64,000 bases of DNA, from contig NZ_AQFT02000001.1 of the NCBI RefSeq assembly GCF_000364225.2, forward strand, positions 2,294,001-2,358,000, written 5' to 3'. The notes under the pieces were generated by a model. It was not told the DNA's origin. It was given only the letters and a program-made list of their open reading frames with translations, and searched no databases. The stretch is from Eubacterium plexicaudatum ASF492 (GTDB lineage Bacteria; Bacillota; Clostridia; Lachnospirales; Lachnospiraceae). Within the stretch, counting starts at the first letter, position 1; the number at the start of each line of letters is the position of its first letter. This document shows positions 28,575-39,315 of this stretch, one piece after another. Both the position numbers and the translations under genes were made by a program.

Positions 28575-29546
28575 TCAAGATGCCACAATATAATATCCAA
28601 GTTTCACTTCCTTGATGGCAGCCTCTCCCTTTTCCAGCAGTTCCAGCAGCATTTCGACCGCAATCTCGCCGCACCGCTCATAAGAATAATGTACCGTTAT
28701 TAACGGCGGCGCCGTAACTCTCGCCATATCGGAATCTCCCTGTCCTGCGACTACGATCTGATCCGGAACTTCAATCCCCTGTTCCATCAAATACTGCATC
28801 GCACCGGCAGCCATCGTATCTGTCGCACAGACAAGCCCGTCCAGGTTCCCGCACCTGTCCAGCAGCTCTTTTGTCTTCTCATATCCCGATGAAATGCTGA
28901 ATTCCGCCGTCACAGCGTTTTGGGCCAAATCGGCGTAACCCATATCCCTGACCGCATCGCAAAATCCACGATAGCGTTCCGCACCGACCGCCTTGTCCTG
29001 CTGCATTGCACCGATATAACCCAGATGTTTTCGGCCCTTTTGCAGCAGCAGCTTGGTAAGGTCATAAGCAGCATGGTAGTCGTCATGAAATACACAGTGA
29101 TATCCGGTCAGGTGCTGTCCGACGATAACGACCGGCACAAGCATATTTTTTAAAATTCGTTTATGTTCCGCCGTAAATACGGTCGCCGACAATATCACCC
29201 CGTCTACCTGCTTATTATTAAATGCGTTCAGATATTCCGATTCTTTCTTCGGATCATTTTGTGTTACAGCCAGCAGTGTCTGATATTCACTTTCATTCAG
29301 TACGGATAAAATGCCCTCCACAATTTTTCCTATCGAAGAAGAAGCTACTTTCGGCACAATGACACCGATCATCTTTGTCTTCTTTGTCCGCAGCGTCTGT
29401 GCCTGTACGGAAGGGCGATACCCGGTCTCTTCCACTACTTTGCGAATCGCCTCTTTTTTTTCATTCGATATATGGCCATTATTAAAATAACGCGAAACAG
29501 CCGCACTGGATACACCTGCCAGCTTCGCAATGTCTGCTATATTCAT
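28575..29546 (-). CDS. LacI family transcriptional regulator
   Basis: About 323 residues with the LacI HTH at the N-terminus (NIADIAKLAGVSSAAVSRYF) and a sugar-binding-like core (MIGVIVPKVASSSIGKIVEG, DGLVCATDTMAAGAM). The ATG at 29546 is 8 bases after AAGGAG; the ATG two codons upstream is too close. No carbohydrate genes are immediately downstream, so its target is unclear. It may regulate itself or the HAD gene upstream. Confidence 0.9.
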   Translation of the reverse strand: MNIADIAKLAGVSSAAVSRYFNNGHISNEKKEAIRKVVEETGYRPSVQAQTLRTKKTKMIGVIVPKVASSSIGKIVEGILSVLNESEYQTLLAVTQNDPKKESEYLNAFNNKQVDGVILSATVFTAEHKRILKNMLVPVVIVGQHLTGYHCVFHDDYHAAYDLTKLLLQKGRKHLGYIGAMQQDKAVGAERYRGFCDAVRDMGYADLAQNAVTAEFSISSGYEKTKELLDRCGNLDGLVCATDTMAAGAMQYLMEQGIEVPDQIVVAGQGDSDMARVTAPPLITVHYSYERCGEIAVEMLLELLEKGEAAIKEVKLGYYIVAS

Positions 29547-29692
29547 TTGCATCGCTCCTTGTAACTATGAAACAATTTTAATAATTATACCACCATTCTG
29601 CATTATTTTCCAGCCCAAAAGTTAAGAATATACAAAATCCGGTTAACACTTACCCGATATTCGGACATCCCATTCTGTACGATATGTGTTTT

Positions 29693-30555
29693 TTACACAA
29701 AGCTCACTTCCGTTTTTTCTCCGTCCAAAATTAAAAGATGTTTTAAAAAAGCATACTTAATCCCATCCTCATTCACTGACGGACAAATATCATCTACAAT
29801 ATCTTTCAGTTTTTCGCTTCCGTTGCGCATACAGATGCTGAAGCCTGCCGTCCGTATCATTTCCAGATCATTCAAACTGTCTCCGATTGCTATCGTATCG
29901 CAAAGCGGAACGTTCAAATGCCTGCAGACACGTTCCACTGCTTTTCCTTTGTCAAACGATTTCCCGATCACTTCTCCATAAATCAGACCTCTCCTGTCTC
30001 TTTGCCGGATATGGAAATCAAAATCCTCCTTCAAGTCTTCATAAGCCCGGATCAGCACTTTCATCTGCGTACTCATCACTGCAACTTTATAAATCGGCTG
30101 CCCCTGATACGTTTCCATGGAATAAATATGCAGATTTTTCTCCAGCTGTCTGCGCCAGTGAAGCAGTTCGCTTTCGTCTTCCTGTTCTGCATTCCGATGC
30201 ATAAATGTCTTCATCCCATCGTCCTCATAGACACATTCCCTGCATTCCGCCATGTGGAAAATGCCATATTTTTGCAGCACATGCAGCACATGCTTCCTCT
30301 GCTCCAGCGTCATCGGACAGTCATAAATTACACTTTCCCTGCATTTAATATAAGCTCCCGCACTGCTTATAATTCCGTCAAATTGATATTTAATAAAGGC
30401 GACAACATTCCATAATTTCTGCCTGTGCATAAATATACATAATGTCCCTGTCTTCTCGCCTGTCTCACAGCCCATACCGCAGACTCCGGCACTTCATTGC
30501 AACCCGGCTCCGTCAGTGTGCCGTCGATATCCAGAAATATGATTTTGCGACTCAT
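29693..30555 (-). CDS. Cof-type HAD phosphatase (one frameshift)
   Basis: About 287 residues, paralogous to the HAD protein at 18797-19657. Motif I is KIIFLDIDGTL, motif III Lys in GKSFDKGKAVERV, motif IV IAIGDSLNDLEMI. The frame breaks near 30390, where adding one base to a three-base run converts LLNINLTEL into LLKYQFDGIISSAGAYI, the expected cap-domain start. GAAGGGG lies upstream of the ATG. Substrate unknown, probably a phosphorylated sugar. Confidence 0.85.
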
Positions 30556-30626
30556 TACGCATACACCCCTTCACCAAATTCCTAACCATTCGTACATGCT
30601 TCTATGTTTATAACAAATCCGATATG

Positions 30627-30875
30627 TTAACAATTGACCTGCATGCTGCCTCTATATAGAAATGGCCTTATTTTTTCGATCAAATTATCATCATTAGAAG
30701 AATAACTTAAGGATAACGGCTCCGAAAGATCCAATGCACATACCCCCAATATGGATTTTGCATTAACAACTCTCTGCCCGGAACCCAGGTCAAAATGTGC
30801 TTCAAATTTTTCAATGATGTTTACAAACTGCTGCACCTGACTGATATTGTCGAATTTGACATTCACCTGCTGCAT
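30627..30875 (-). CDS. HPr-like protein lacking the phosphoacceptor histidine
   Basis: An 82-residue protein with the HPr fold pattern (VNVKFDNISQVQQFVNIIEK, RVVNAKSILGVCALDL). The canonical GxHARPA motif is absent, so it cannot accept phosphate at the usual His. AGAGGGGGG precedes the ATG. Similar catalytically silent HPr-like proteins are common in Clostridia and may act as regulators. Stands alone here. Confidence 0.8.
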   Translation of the reverse strand: MQQVNVKFDNISQVQQFVNIIEKFEAHFDLGSGQRVVNAKSILGVCALDLSEPLSLSYSSNDDNLIEKIRPFLYRGSMQVNC

Positions 30876-31011
30876 GAAAAACCCCCCTCTACAAATTTGT
30901 TATCGTTTTCACTTTTCGAAAACATCATACACTTCTTAAGCCTATTTGTAAATTGTCATTTCCTACTAATTTTTGATGATTTTTTGTCAATTCTGTTGAA
31001 ATCCATTTCAC

Positions 31012-32470
31012 TTATTTCCATTGATTCAGCTCCATCATTGCCACATCTTCCTGGCTGTCTCCGACTGCAAAAATATCCGAAACCGGAATTTTAACCATGT
31101 GCAAATCGTGCGTACCCCACAGGCTTTATCTGCTGCGGCAGCGACCAGCTGCAGACAGCTGTCTTCAATGATATACCGTACCCGATCCCGCATCTGCTGC
31201 GGCAAATGCTGCAATACGGCCTCTGCCTGACTCTTCTCCCACATTCTTGTGTGTGCACGAAGCAAAGTCAGCTTGTAGCATCGTCCTTTTGCCCGATAAA
31301 CAAGCATACGAAAATGATACGAACGGCAAAGCGGCTCTATTTTTTTACAATCGCTTCTTCCATAAAATAAAAAGATTCTTTTTGCATCTGCTGCATCAAA
31401 TCCGTCTGTGTCCCACGGTACAGCAGATGTGCGCCGCCTGCAAAAACACCTCCGGAAAACAGATGCCAGACCGGACCGCACCGTTTTCTGGCCTCGTTAT
31501 AAGGAAGGGTTGTAGCAAAAAAAAGAAGCGATTTCTCCTTCAGAGACAGTACGTATAGCGCTTCCCGTACTTCTTTTGAAATCTCTCCTTTCGCATACAG
31601 CGTACCGACGATATCTATAAAAACCGCCTTTGGGCGTCTTGGAATCCGAAACAGGGGCCATGGCCCAAACAGCATCTGATTCACCAGGTTGTTTCTTCCC
31701 CCATAAGCCAGATAGCAGGAACACCTTTTCCTGCCGCACACATCGGCTTCCCGCTCCTGCGCAGACCGGAGCACGGTACTGATATTGCACATGCGCAGCC
31801 GGCCATCTCCTTCTGTAAACAGGCGTTGTGTGCATTCTTTTGCATTAGCCGGATGTACCTGCAGCTCCCGGTAAAAATATGGGTCCAGCTGTGAAAATGC
31901 CTGTATTTCTTTTTCCGTATACGCCCGTCCCAGACCGTCCATCCGATTGATCCAGACATATATGTCACTGGGCAGCTGCCTGCGAAGCTGCCGCAGCAGG
32001 TCAATATTTTCCGGTACTCCTACCGCTCCCGCGCTTATTTGAATGCCTGCTGCCGCAAGCTGTCCGCATGCACCTGCAAATGCATCAACCGTCGTCATTT
32101 CCGGATGAAACGTAGCCCACAGACGCAGCTTTTTTGCATTGCCTCCATGCTTTTCAAAAATCCCGGCCGCCCATGAAACGGAAAAGCCCAGATTGGTCTG
32201 TGCTCCTGCTGCTTTTATCCCGGAAAGTCTGCTGAGACCGGCAAGTCCTTCCCAGTACCATTCATGTATCAGCGCCTCTCCATAAGGCGTTATCATTACC
32301 GCATGCGTGCCGGATGCTTCTGCCTGTATCTGCATACGACGAACAAAAGCAAACCACTGTTCTTGATCCTGTTCCAGCTCTTTTTGCGTCATACCATGTT
32401 TGGAAAACGGGCAATACGAGCAATGATAATTACAGCTTTTCAGACTTCCCCGATACAGAATCATGCGCAT
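31012..32470 (-). CDS. STM4011-type radical SAM protein fused to a HAD domain (two frameshifts)
   Basis: The N-terminal ~270 residues form a radical SAM domain with the cluster motif CNYHCSYC and the opening ILYRGSLKSC of the STM4011 family. A Cys-rich patch (CGRKRCSC) may bind another cluster. The rest is a HAD-like domain (AVFIDIVGTLYAKGE, then FAVGDSQEDVAMM after correction). One A is missing at 31340-31346 and one at 31089-31092; restoring both carries the frame to a stop at 31012. It overlaps the STM4012-like gene by about 40 bases, so the pair is coupled. The substrate is unknown. Confidence 0.75.
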
Positions 32471-33757
32471 GCGCCTCCTCCCATTCTCTCATTGCCGCCC
32501 ATATCTGTGGCGAAATCAGCTGCGGTCCGAGGTAATCCGAAAGGCCCAGTCCGGTTTCGGTCAGCGCCAGAAATGCCGGATCCGATTTTTGCATTTGTGC
32601 ATAATCGCTTTCGATCCAGTGCTGTAAAACCGGAAAATCTGTTATGGCCGAACTTCCAAAAGTTGTTTCATATTCGTCTAACTGCAGCCCCGGCATAATC
32701 AACAGATGCCGAATCAGGTAACGCCGCTTCTGCTCCTGCTGCGTAAGCAAAATGCCATGCGTTATCTTTGTATAATCATGCGTATGTTCATATTCTGCCA
32801 GTCTGGCCAGACATTCTTTTTTTGTAATCGCATAGGGGCTGCAAAAATGAAGATTGCCAAGATAGCTCCTTGCGCCGCATCCTAACGCCAGCGACGTACC
32901 AAACCCGCATGACTGATACTGCCGCTCTTTTGCCTGGCGTACAAATCTGCGCATGGAATCCTGCCGCCAGCCTTCGCTCTTTAAAAAACGGCTTGCATGC
33001 CGATATTGGATATATGCCTGTTCTCCATCCGGTACAACGCCTTCATATTCCAGTCCGGCGCCATGTTTTACATACAGCGGGTATAAAAAAATCTCATCCG
33101 GCTCAAACAATAACGCTTCTTTCAGCGAATCCAAAAGACTTTCGGTCGTCTGTCCCGGAATCCCATAAATAAAGTCCGTATTGACACAGGAAAATCCCAT
33201 ATCTTTTACCAGATGCAAAGCCTGTCTTGCCGCCGCAGCATAGTGACTGCGGCCAAGCGCTTGCAGCTCCGCGTTATGAAAGCTCTGAATTCCCATGCTC
33301 ACTCTCGTTACCCCTGCCTGCTTTAACATGCGAAGTTTCCCGATATCCGTCTGATTCGGAGCTGTTTCTATGATGACTTCCCGCCGATCCGCAAAAGAAA
33401 AGCAGTCTTCCAGTACGGCAAACATCTGCTCCAGCTGCTGCCTTGTCAGATACAGCGGCGTCCCGCCCCAATCGTCAGTTCCTGAAACTGCGTCCGTACG
33501 CTTTGCAGCAGGTGCTGATACTGCCTGCTCTGCCTTTCGAACGCCTGCAGATACCGGTCGACTGCCTCTTCGTCCTGTCCGGTCACCGAAAACAAATTAC
33601 AATAGCCGCATTTTGACTGGCAAAACGGAAGATGTACATAAAGCCCATGCCCGTTTCCATTCAGAAAGTGCACATATTGCTCCAAAGAAACGCCTTCCAG
33701 CGGACGATAAGCGGTTTTATGCGGATAACCGTACATATACTGCACATATGGATTCAT
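32430..33757 (-). CDS. STM4012-type, HemN-like radical SAM protein (one frameshift)
   Basis: About 443 residues resembling oxygen-independent coproporphyrinogen oxidase. It opens LYVHLPFCQSKCGYCNLF with the radical SAM CxxxCxxC. Adding one G near 33466 gives LTIGGGTPLYL, then VTRVSMGIQSFHNAELQALG and IYGIPGQTTESL. The start at 33757 follows GGGAGG. Partnering with an STM4011-like protein is the hallmark of the uncharacterised STM4011-STM4015 gene set. A role in haem synthesis is unlikely; these are thought to act on a peptide or cofactor (inference). Confidence 0.78.
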
Positions 33758-33842
33758 TTTTCTTCCTCCCATAAATCACAGCAATCCCCCAAAGCCGGAT
33801 GCTCTCAGCTCTGAGGGACTGTTTTTCATCATGATATGATAT

Positions 33843-35663
33843 TTATAACGTAAACTTTCCTGCCTGCTCATTCTGTTTGTGACTGAGCGCTACGAGTCCC
33901 TGCGTATCTTCCGTACATTCACTGATCGTCTGCGATAACAGCGTCATGCTCGCACTCGTTTCCTCGGTAGATGCGGCATTTTCCTCTACTACACTGGCCA
34001 GATTCGTAATGGAATCCGTAACGATCTGTTTCAGCGAGTTCAGAACTTCGGTCTGACTGCCAATCTCTTTTGTTACCTCTTCGACCTGTGTAACTTCGAT
34101 ATTCAGATGACCAAATGCCTCCCTTGTATCATTCAGACACTTCTGCTGTTTTTGTACATTATTCGTAACTTCCTGCATTTTGCTGACAGACACTTCCACA
34201 TTTCCGATCAGCTCTTTTACGATTTCCTCAATCTCCTGCGCATTGCCTGAAGATTCTTCGGACAGATTGCGAATCTCCTCCGCAACAACCGCAAATCCCC
34301 TGCCGGCTTCTCCGGCTCTGGCCGCTTCTATGCTGGCATTGAGCGAAAGCAGATTTGTCTGCGCCGCCAGACCTTTAATAATTTCAACCGCCTTGTTAAT
34401 ATTTGCCGCAGAATCGTTGTTTTTATTTGTCTGCTCCGATACGATTTCGATCGTATCAATCGTAGCTTTTGTAATGTGTTCCAGTTCCCCGATACTTTTG
34501 GAAGCAATTGCCGTATGCTGTGCCATCGCGGACACTGTCTCTTCCAGTCTGTTTACGCCGCTTTTTTCCACTTCAATTACGCTTCCGAGTTCTTTGATTT
34601 TATCATTGACCGTTTCCGTTTCATTTGCCTGACTTGTCGCACCCTGCGCCAGATCATCAATCGCCTGATTGGTATTCATAATGCTTGCTGAAATATGCTC
34701 AAATTTCTGACTGAACTTTTCACTGCTTTCATTGAGCGCATCACCGGTATGTATCATACTGCCCAGCATATTTGCCAGAGACTGGCGAACTTCTTCCAGA
34801 GAACGTGCCATCTGCCCGATTTCATCTGCCCGCATTATCAGTTTCGGATTTACCTGAAAGCTTAAATCGCCCAAAGCCGCCTGATGCAGATTTGACTCTA
34901 TCATCTTAATGCCTTTTGTAAGCCGGATTCCGCCTATGGTGGATATAACAATTGCCACGATAAACATTACAATTGCCGAGACACCATAAATCAGCAGCAT
35001 CTGGGAAAACTGCTTTTGAATATTATCCTTCATGCCGTCTATCTTTGCATTCATATCGTCGACATAATTGCCTGTCGCAACAGCCCATCCCCATGGCTGA
35101 AACATCTGCGCATATGCCACTTTCGGCGCTACGGTCTTGCCATCGGACTTTGTAAAATTAAATTCCAGATAATCTCCGCCCGACTGCGCTGCCGATACGA
35201 CACTCTGTGTTACCTTCACCCCGTTTTGATCTTTCAGATCACGCCGGTTTGTGCCCTCCTGATCCGTTAAAATCGGATGCGCCACAAGCGTATAATCTTC
35301 TCCGTCTATCCAGATATAGCCGGATGCATCATCCCGGTAACGCATGGCACGAATTGCATCTGCCGCACGCTCCTGCGCTTCCTGTTCACTCATTTCTCCG
35401 CTCTGGCTTCTGTCATAATAGCTCTGTATCACTGCCAGCGCACCCTGCACCTGGGACTTGATTTCCATTTTATAACCATCTGTCATAGATTCTTCGTACA
35501 ACTCGTCCGATTCATTCATGGATTGTTTTAAATAATGAATTCCCAGACATGCCAGACCAATTGTAGGAATGGATACCATAATAATGATAATGGAAATCAA
35601 CATTGCCGTCAAACTTCGAAACCCTTTTGTTTTCTGCGTTATCGCAGTACCCTTCTCCTTCAT
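33843..35663 (-). CDS. methyl-accepting chemotaxis protein with Cache sensor
   Basis: About 606 residues. Start 35663 follows GGAAGGTGGG; upstream in-frame ATGs lie in the promoter. TM1 is near residues 16-38 and a single Cache_2-like domain follows ([37 protein letters not shown]). TM2 is near 222-245, followed by HAMP and a signalling domain with the hairpin [20 protein letters not shown]. Cache domains of this type sense small organic acids or amines outside the cell. Its own promoter is visible at 35707-35734. Confidence 0.92.
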   Translation of the reverse strand: MKEKGTAITQKTKGFRSLTAMLISIIIIMVSIPTIGLACLGIHYLKQSMNESDELYEESMTDGYKMEIKSQVQGALAVIQSYYDRSQSGEMSEQEAQERAADAIRAMRYRDDASGYIWIDGEDYTLVAHPILTDQEGTNRRDLKDQNGVKVTQSVVSAAQSGGDYLEFNFTKSDGKTVAPKVAYAQMFQPWGWAVATGNYVDDMNAKIDGMKDNIQKQFSQMLLIYGVSAIVMFIVAIVISTIGGIRLTKGIKMIESNLHQAALGDLSFQVNPKLIMRADEIGQMARSLEEVRQSLANMLGSMIHTGDALNESSEKFSQKFEHISASIMNTNQAIDDLAQGATSQANETETVNDKIKELGSVIEVEKSGVNRLEETVSAMAQHTAIASKSIGELEHITKATIDTIEIVSEQTNKNNDSAANINKAVEIIKGLAAQTNLLSLNASIEAARAGEAGRGFAVVAEEIRNLSEESSGNAQEIEEIVKELIGNVEVSVSKMQEVTNNVQKQQKCLNDTREAFGHLNIEVTQVEEVTKEIGSQTEVLNSLKQIVTDSITNLASVVEENAASTEETSASMTLLSQTISECTEDTQGLVALSHKQNEQAGKFTL

Positions 35664-35706
35664 AAAAACCCACCTTCCAATTTTTATAATAACTATGAAT
35701 ACTTTC

Positions 35707-35734
35707 ATTATACACGTTTTCGACTTAAAGTCAA
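35707..35734 (-). promoter_or_regulatory. sigma-A type promoter of the MCP gene
   Basis: On the minus strand, -35 TTGACT and -10 TATAAT are separated by 16 bases, about 45 bases upstream of the MCP start codon. Both hexamers are close to consensus. Confidence 0.7.
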
Positions 35735-35924
35735 GAAATACGCAAAAACAATTAGTTATTTCGTACAATTTTTTTCTTTCATTTTGTTATTATTGTATAT
35801 TTTCATCATTTTATTTGCTTCTAAAAAATGATCGAAACATGTATGATGCATCTTCTTTTTGGAAACAGTAAACCTGTACGAACCTTTACAGACAAAGATT
35901 TCAAAAAGCAAACAGGAGGTTGTT

Positions 35925-37379
35925 ATGTCAGTACAATTGGAAATCATAGACGTATATGCCAGAGAAATATTAGATTCCCGTGGTAATCCTACCGTTGAGG
36001 CGGAAGTAACGCTTGAAAATGCGCAAAATGGAGAAATCATATGCGGCAGGGCCGATGTGCCGTCCGGCGCCAGTACCGGACAGTTTGAGGCCGTCGAACT
36101 GCGCGACGATGAAAAAGCGTATCATGGAAAAGGGGTCCGCAGAGCCGTTGCGAATGTAAACGGAAAAATCGCAAGACAGCTGATCGGAAAAAACGCAATG
36201 ATGCAAAACCGGATTGATGAGATGATGATCGAACTGGACGGCACAAAAAACAAATCTTCGCTTGGCGCCAACGCCATTCTGGGCGTTTCCATGGCCTGCG
36301 CAAGAGCATGTGCCAAAGCGCTGGATCTGCCTTTGTACCGCTATCTGGGCGGCTGCGGCAAAGGCACGATTCCTGTGCCGATGATGAATATTTTAAACGG
36401 AGGCGCTCACAGCCGCAACTGCATTGACTTTCAGGAATTTATGATTATGCCTGTCGGCGCAGTCGGCATGCAGCAGGGTCTGCAGTGGTGTGCCCAGGTA
36501 TATCAGGAGTTAAAAAAGCTGCTGGATCAGGACGGACACAGTACGGGTGTCGGAGATGAGGGCGGCTTTGCGCCGGATTTGAAAAACACGTTTGAAGTGC
36601 TGGATTATCTGATGAAAGCGGTCAGAAACGCAGGCTTTGAACCGGGAAAAGATATTTCGTTTGCAATGGATGCCGCTGCAAGTGAACTGTTTCAGGAAGA
36701 TGCTGCCATGTATTATTTTCCGGGAGAGACAAAATCACTCGTACGTAAAAATGCAAAAACAATCGAACGTAATCAGCTGCAGGAAACAGAATGCAACTGT
36801 GAAGGTACGACGGTGATTACGGAACAGGTAAAAGACGGCTGCATCTGTGAAACGGACTGCAACTGCCTCACACCGGATACGGACGGACAGATGATTATGC
36901 GTTCTACCGATGAAATGATTGATTTTTATGAAAAACTGGTTGATAAGTACCCGATCGTTTCGATTGAAGACCCGTTAGACGAGGAAGACTGGGACGGCTG
37001 GCAAAAAATTACGGAACGGCTGGGCAAGCGGATTATGCTTGTTGGAGATGATCTGTTTGTTACGAATGTCTCTCGACTGCAGCGGGGCATTCACAACGGC
37101 TGTGCCAACGCCATTTTAATCAAACCAAACCAGATTGGCAGCCTGTCCGAAACCATGCTTGCCATCCGTACGGCAAAAGAACACGGCTACCGCACCATTA
37201 TGTCTCATCGTTCCGGCGAGACGGAAGATACGTTTATTGCAGATCTGGCTGTCGGCATGCATACCGGCTATATTAAAACCGGAGCTCCGTGCCGCAGCGA
37301 ACGTGTAGCCAAGTATAACCGGCTGCTGCGCATCGAAGAAGAACTGGAAGGATACCGGGATATTATCAGCATCCGCTAA
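35925..37379 (+). CDS. eno: enolase with Cys-rich insertion
   Basis: A 484-residue phosphopyruvate hydratase converting 2-phosphoglycerate to phosphoenolpyruvate. Start 35925 follows AGGAGG by 5 bases. Conserved elements are present: [70 protein letters not shown] and [10 protein letters not shown]. It is about 50 residues longer than usual. The extra stretch, residues ~268-325, lies after MDAAASELF and holds six Cys in ECNC and CICETDCNC clusters. The insert keeps the frame and resumes at [11 protein letters not shown]. Single gene with terminator downstream. Confidence 0.92.
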   Translation: MSVQLEIIDVYAREILDSRGNPTVEAEVTLENAQNGEIICGRADVPSGASTGQFEAVELRDDEKAYHGKGVRRAVANVNGKIARQLIGKNAMMQNRIDEMMIELDGTKNKSSLGANAILGVSMACARACAKALDLPLYRYLGGCGKGTIPVPMMNILNGGAHSRNCIDFQEFMIMPVGAVGMQQGLQWCAQVYQELKKLLDQDGHSTGVGDEGGFAPDLKNTFEVLDYLMKAVRNAGFEPGKDISFAMDAAASELFQEDAAMYYFPGETKSLVRKNAKTIERNQLQETECNCEGTTVITEQVKDGCICETDCNCLTPDTDGQMIMRSTDEMIDFYEKLVDKYPIVSIEDPLDEEDWDGWQKITERLGKRIMLVGDDLFVTNVSRLQRGIHNGCANAILIKPNQIGSLSETMLAIRTAKEHGYRTIMSHRSGETEDTFIADLAVGMHTGYIKTGAPCRSERVAKYNRLLRIEEELEGYRDIISIR

Positions 37380-37400
37380 ATGCTTCTCTCCAAAGAAAAA

Positions 37401-37445
37401 TTCCGCATCTGACTATGATATTAAAAATCTTTGTCAGATGCGAAA
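37401..37445. terminator. bidirectional terminator between eno and mecA
   Basis: TTCCGCATCTGAC pairs with GTCAGATGCGAAA (one G-T type mismatch on one strand) around a ~19-base loop containing ATTAAAAAT. It lies between convergent genes. Confidence 0.7.
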
Positions 37446-37451
37446 TCCCGC

Positions 37452-38036
37452 TTAAATTGCTCCTAAAATTTCTACCGCGCTGTCTTTTACCACGCATTTG
37501 CCATGCTCCCGGATAAATGCCACAATACTGTTTGTATAACAGATTGCATCCATATACTCATCAGCCAGATGAAAGAGCTTTGCCGTATCCCGTACGCCAT
37601 AGTCTCTGACATCTGCCAGCAGAAAATAAACGCCGTGATATTCATACAAAGACGACCGAAGTCCCGCGGGAGCCTTACTGCAAAATGCAATGACATGCAT
37701 TAAATTTTTTGCTTTAAGTATGGCTGTCTCCATCTGAGCCGCAGTCTGCTCGGACTGGCTGTCTTTCTGCTGACAAATCCACTCTGCTCCATCCGGCCCT
37801 AATGAAAAGGTAATCTCCAGCGACTCGTCGGATAAGAATGCCGCATGTACCGCTATACTGTTTCCCTTTCTGGTCCATCCGGTTTCCTGCTGCGCTTTTT
37901 TCATAATGCGTCTGAAAAAATCGGCCGCACGCGCATCGTTTTGATAAATCGCATGTTTATCCATTCCATAATCCGCAATTTCCGCTTCGGACATTACACA
38001 TTGCAAAGTCTGTTTATCTAATACTGAAAATTCCAT
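37452..38036 (-). CDS. mecA: MecA-like ClpC adaptor
   Basis: A 194-residue protein with the MecA layout. The N-terminal domain (MEFSVLDKQTLQCVMSEAEI, DYGMDKHAIYQND) binds substrate, an acidic Gln/Ser-rich linker is at ~90-105, and the C-terminal Clp-binding domain holds VYFLLADVRDYG. MecA proteins feed substrates to the ClpC protease. No clp gene is nearby. A short dyad at 38152-38172 (AAATGATG/CATCATTT) lies about 120 bases upstream. Confidence 0.75.
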   Translation of the reverse strand: MEFSVLDKQTLQCVMSEAEIADYGMDKHAIYQNDARAADFFRRIMKKAQQETGWTRKGNSIAVHAAFLSDESLEITFSLGPDGAEWICQQKDSQSEQTAAQMETAILKAKNLMHVIAFCSKAPAGLRSSLYEYHGVYFLLADVRDYGVRDTAKLFHLADEYMDAICYTNSIVAFIREHGKCVVKDSAVEILGAI

Positions 38037-38219
38037 CTCCCTCTCCTATTCAAAATTGTTTCCGTTGTCATTCGCTGTGTCTTATGTTCCGCAGACACCT
38101 TCGCACAAAAAATCCCCTTACTGCAACCGTACCACAAATCTCACCCGCTGTAAATGATGAATTGCATCATTTTTAAGAATCCTGTTCAAAATCATTGAAT
38201 CGGCTGCCGTAAGCAGGCG

Positions 38220-38438
38220 CTATTCCATCCGGATATGTATCCGCTTTCCCAGACACGACGCCACACGTACAAGAAAATCAAGACTCGGATTATACTTTCC
38301 GCTTTCCAGTCTGGATATATTTGACTTTTTTGTTCCGGCACGTTCCGCCAGCATTTCCTGTGTAATATGCTTCTCTTTTCGAACCTGTTTGATTTGACTG
38401 ATCACTTCCAGTCTCGGTTCCAGCTTCTCATCTCCCAT
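38220..38438 (-). CDS. small XRE-family regulator, HigA-like
   Basis: A 72-residue HTH protein (EKHITQEMLAERAGTKKSNI, SRLESGKYNPSLDFLVRVAS). Size and sequence resemble antitoxins of HigBA type or orphan repressors. No toxin frame is seen on either side, so it may be orphaned. A 28-bp perfect palindrome 66 bases upstream is its probable autoregulatory site. Confidence 0.8.
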   Translation of the reverse strand: MGDEKLEPRLEVISQIKQVRKEKHITQEMLAERAGTKKSNISRLESGKYNPSLDFLVRVASCLGKRIHIRME

Positions 38439-38503
38439 TCTTTTGATCCTTCATGCATTTTGATCTTTTTTTACATTTTCTCTGTTTTTTCATCAATACT
38501 CTT

Positions 38504-38531
38504 AAAAAGTTATCATATATGATAACTTTTT
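38504..38531. promoter_or_regulatory. 28-bp perfect palindrome, candidate XRE operator
   Basis: The half-site AAAAAGTTATCATA is followed directly by its exact complement, with no spacer. It lies upstream of the small XRE gene (minus) and also upstream of the membrane protein gene (plus). XRE repressors bind such symmetric sites. It lacks terminator context. Confidence 0.6.
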
Positions 38532-38603
38532 GTCAATAACAAATTCAATAAAATTGAATTTCTGCTTTTTTGCAGGCGGATTTCTTAAATTTTACTGATT
38601 TTT

Positions 38604-38634
38604 CTCTTTTCAATTACACAAAAATATATTATAA
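38604..38634 (+). promoter_or_regulatory. probable promoter of the 38689 gene
   Basis: TTTTCA, a 17-base AT-rich spacer and TATAAT (followed by ATG TTGC) lie about 55 bases before the start codon of the membrane protein gene. The -10 is consensus and the -35 is weak. Position accurate to within a few bases. Confidence 0.45.
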
Positions 38635-38688
38635 TATGTTGCAAGGCTGACCCGCCTTTACTTTATACATCAAAGGAGTTTCTGCTTT

Positions 38689-39315
38689 ATGAGCGTTTAT
38701 TCATGGATTACATGTATAGCAGCCGTTACACTTTTCCTTGTAATCATTCTGTTATTTCGAAAATTTCTGGCAGGAAAGGAAAACGGCCTGATCATATTTA
38801 CCGTTATTTTGCTTGGCATTCTTAGTTCTGCCGCTCTGTATGTATTTACCACCATGCAGGGGACACAGATCCTTGCCAGCGAACTGGCAGCCGAATATCA
38901 GATGAAAGAAGAAACCTTTCGTACAACGGATGAAAATACGGCAAATTATCTGCACGCTGCTTATGCCTTTTATGCGGAAAACGGCGTACAATACCAGCTG
39001 CGCGGCACCCAGCTCTTATCCGAACCCGATGCCAAGCCTGCGTTTACCGGTATTTATACCTGCGAAGCCGTAGACGGCTATGCATGGTGTTATCTGAAAA
39101 AAGGCACCGTAATCCGCTATACGCTGACCACACTTTCCCATGATGGAAAAGAAGCTGTCAATTATGAGGCCGAAAGCGGAAAAAAAGGCAACGGCAGTAA
39201 AAATGATAAAAACAAAAATAAAAAAGCAAAAAATAACACGGCATATAACAACAAAAAAAGACTGCCGGAAAACAATTGTTTTCCGGCAGTCTTTTTTTGC
39301 TGTTTAAGGTTATAA
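38689..39315 (+). CDS. small membrane protein of unknown function
   Basis: Two N-terminal membrane helices (residues ~5-24 and ~34-55) precede an extracytoplasmic or cytoplasmic domain with YHAAYAFYAENG-like sequence (LHAAYAFYAENGVQYQLRG) and a Lys/Asn-rich tail. AAAGGAG precedes the ATG. As sequenced, the frame runs through the downstream terminator hairpin, which is not credible. One A missing from the A-run near 39232 would place a stop at about 39237 after KKAKK. The true product is therefore probably ~182 residues. No family recognised. Confidence 0.65.
   Translation: MSVYSWITCIAAVTLFLVIILLFRKFLAGKENGLIIFTVILLGILSSAALYVFTTMQGTQILASELAAEYQMKEETFRTTDENTANYLHAAYAFYAENGVQYQLRGTQLLSEPDAKPAFTGIYTCEAVDGYAWCYLKKGTVIRYTLTTLSHDGKEAVNYEAESGKKGNGSKNDKNKNKKAKNNTAYNNKKRLPENNCFPAVFFCCLRL
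39253..39298. terminator. strong bidirectional terminator
   Basis: A perfect 23-bp palindrome: A7 then GACTGCCGGAAAAC, centre AATT, and the complement ending in T7. It separates the plus-strand membrane protein from the convergent nrdD. Confidence 0.9.

Noticed and set aside
33778-33842. Riboswitch-like CTGAGA element upstream of the STM4012-like gene
   Set aside because: The leader is too short and only one short match to the thiamine element is present.
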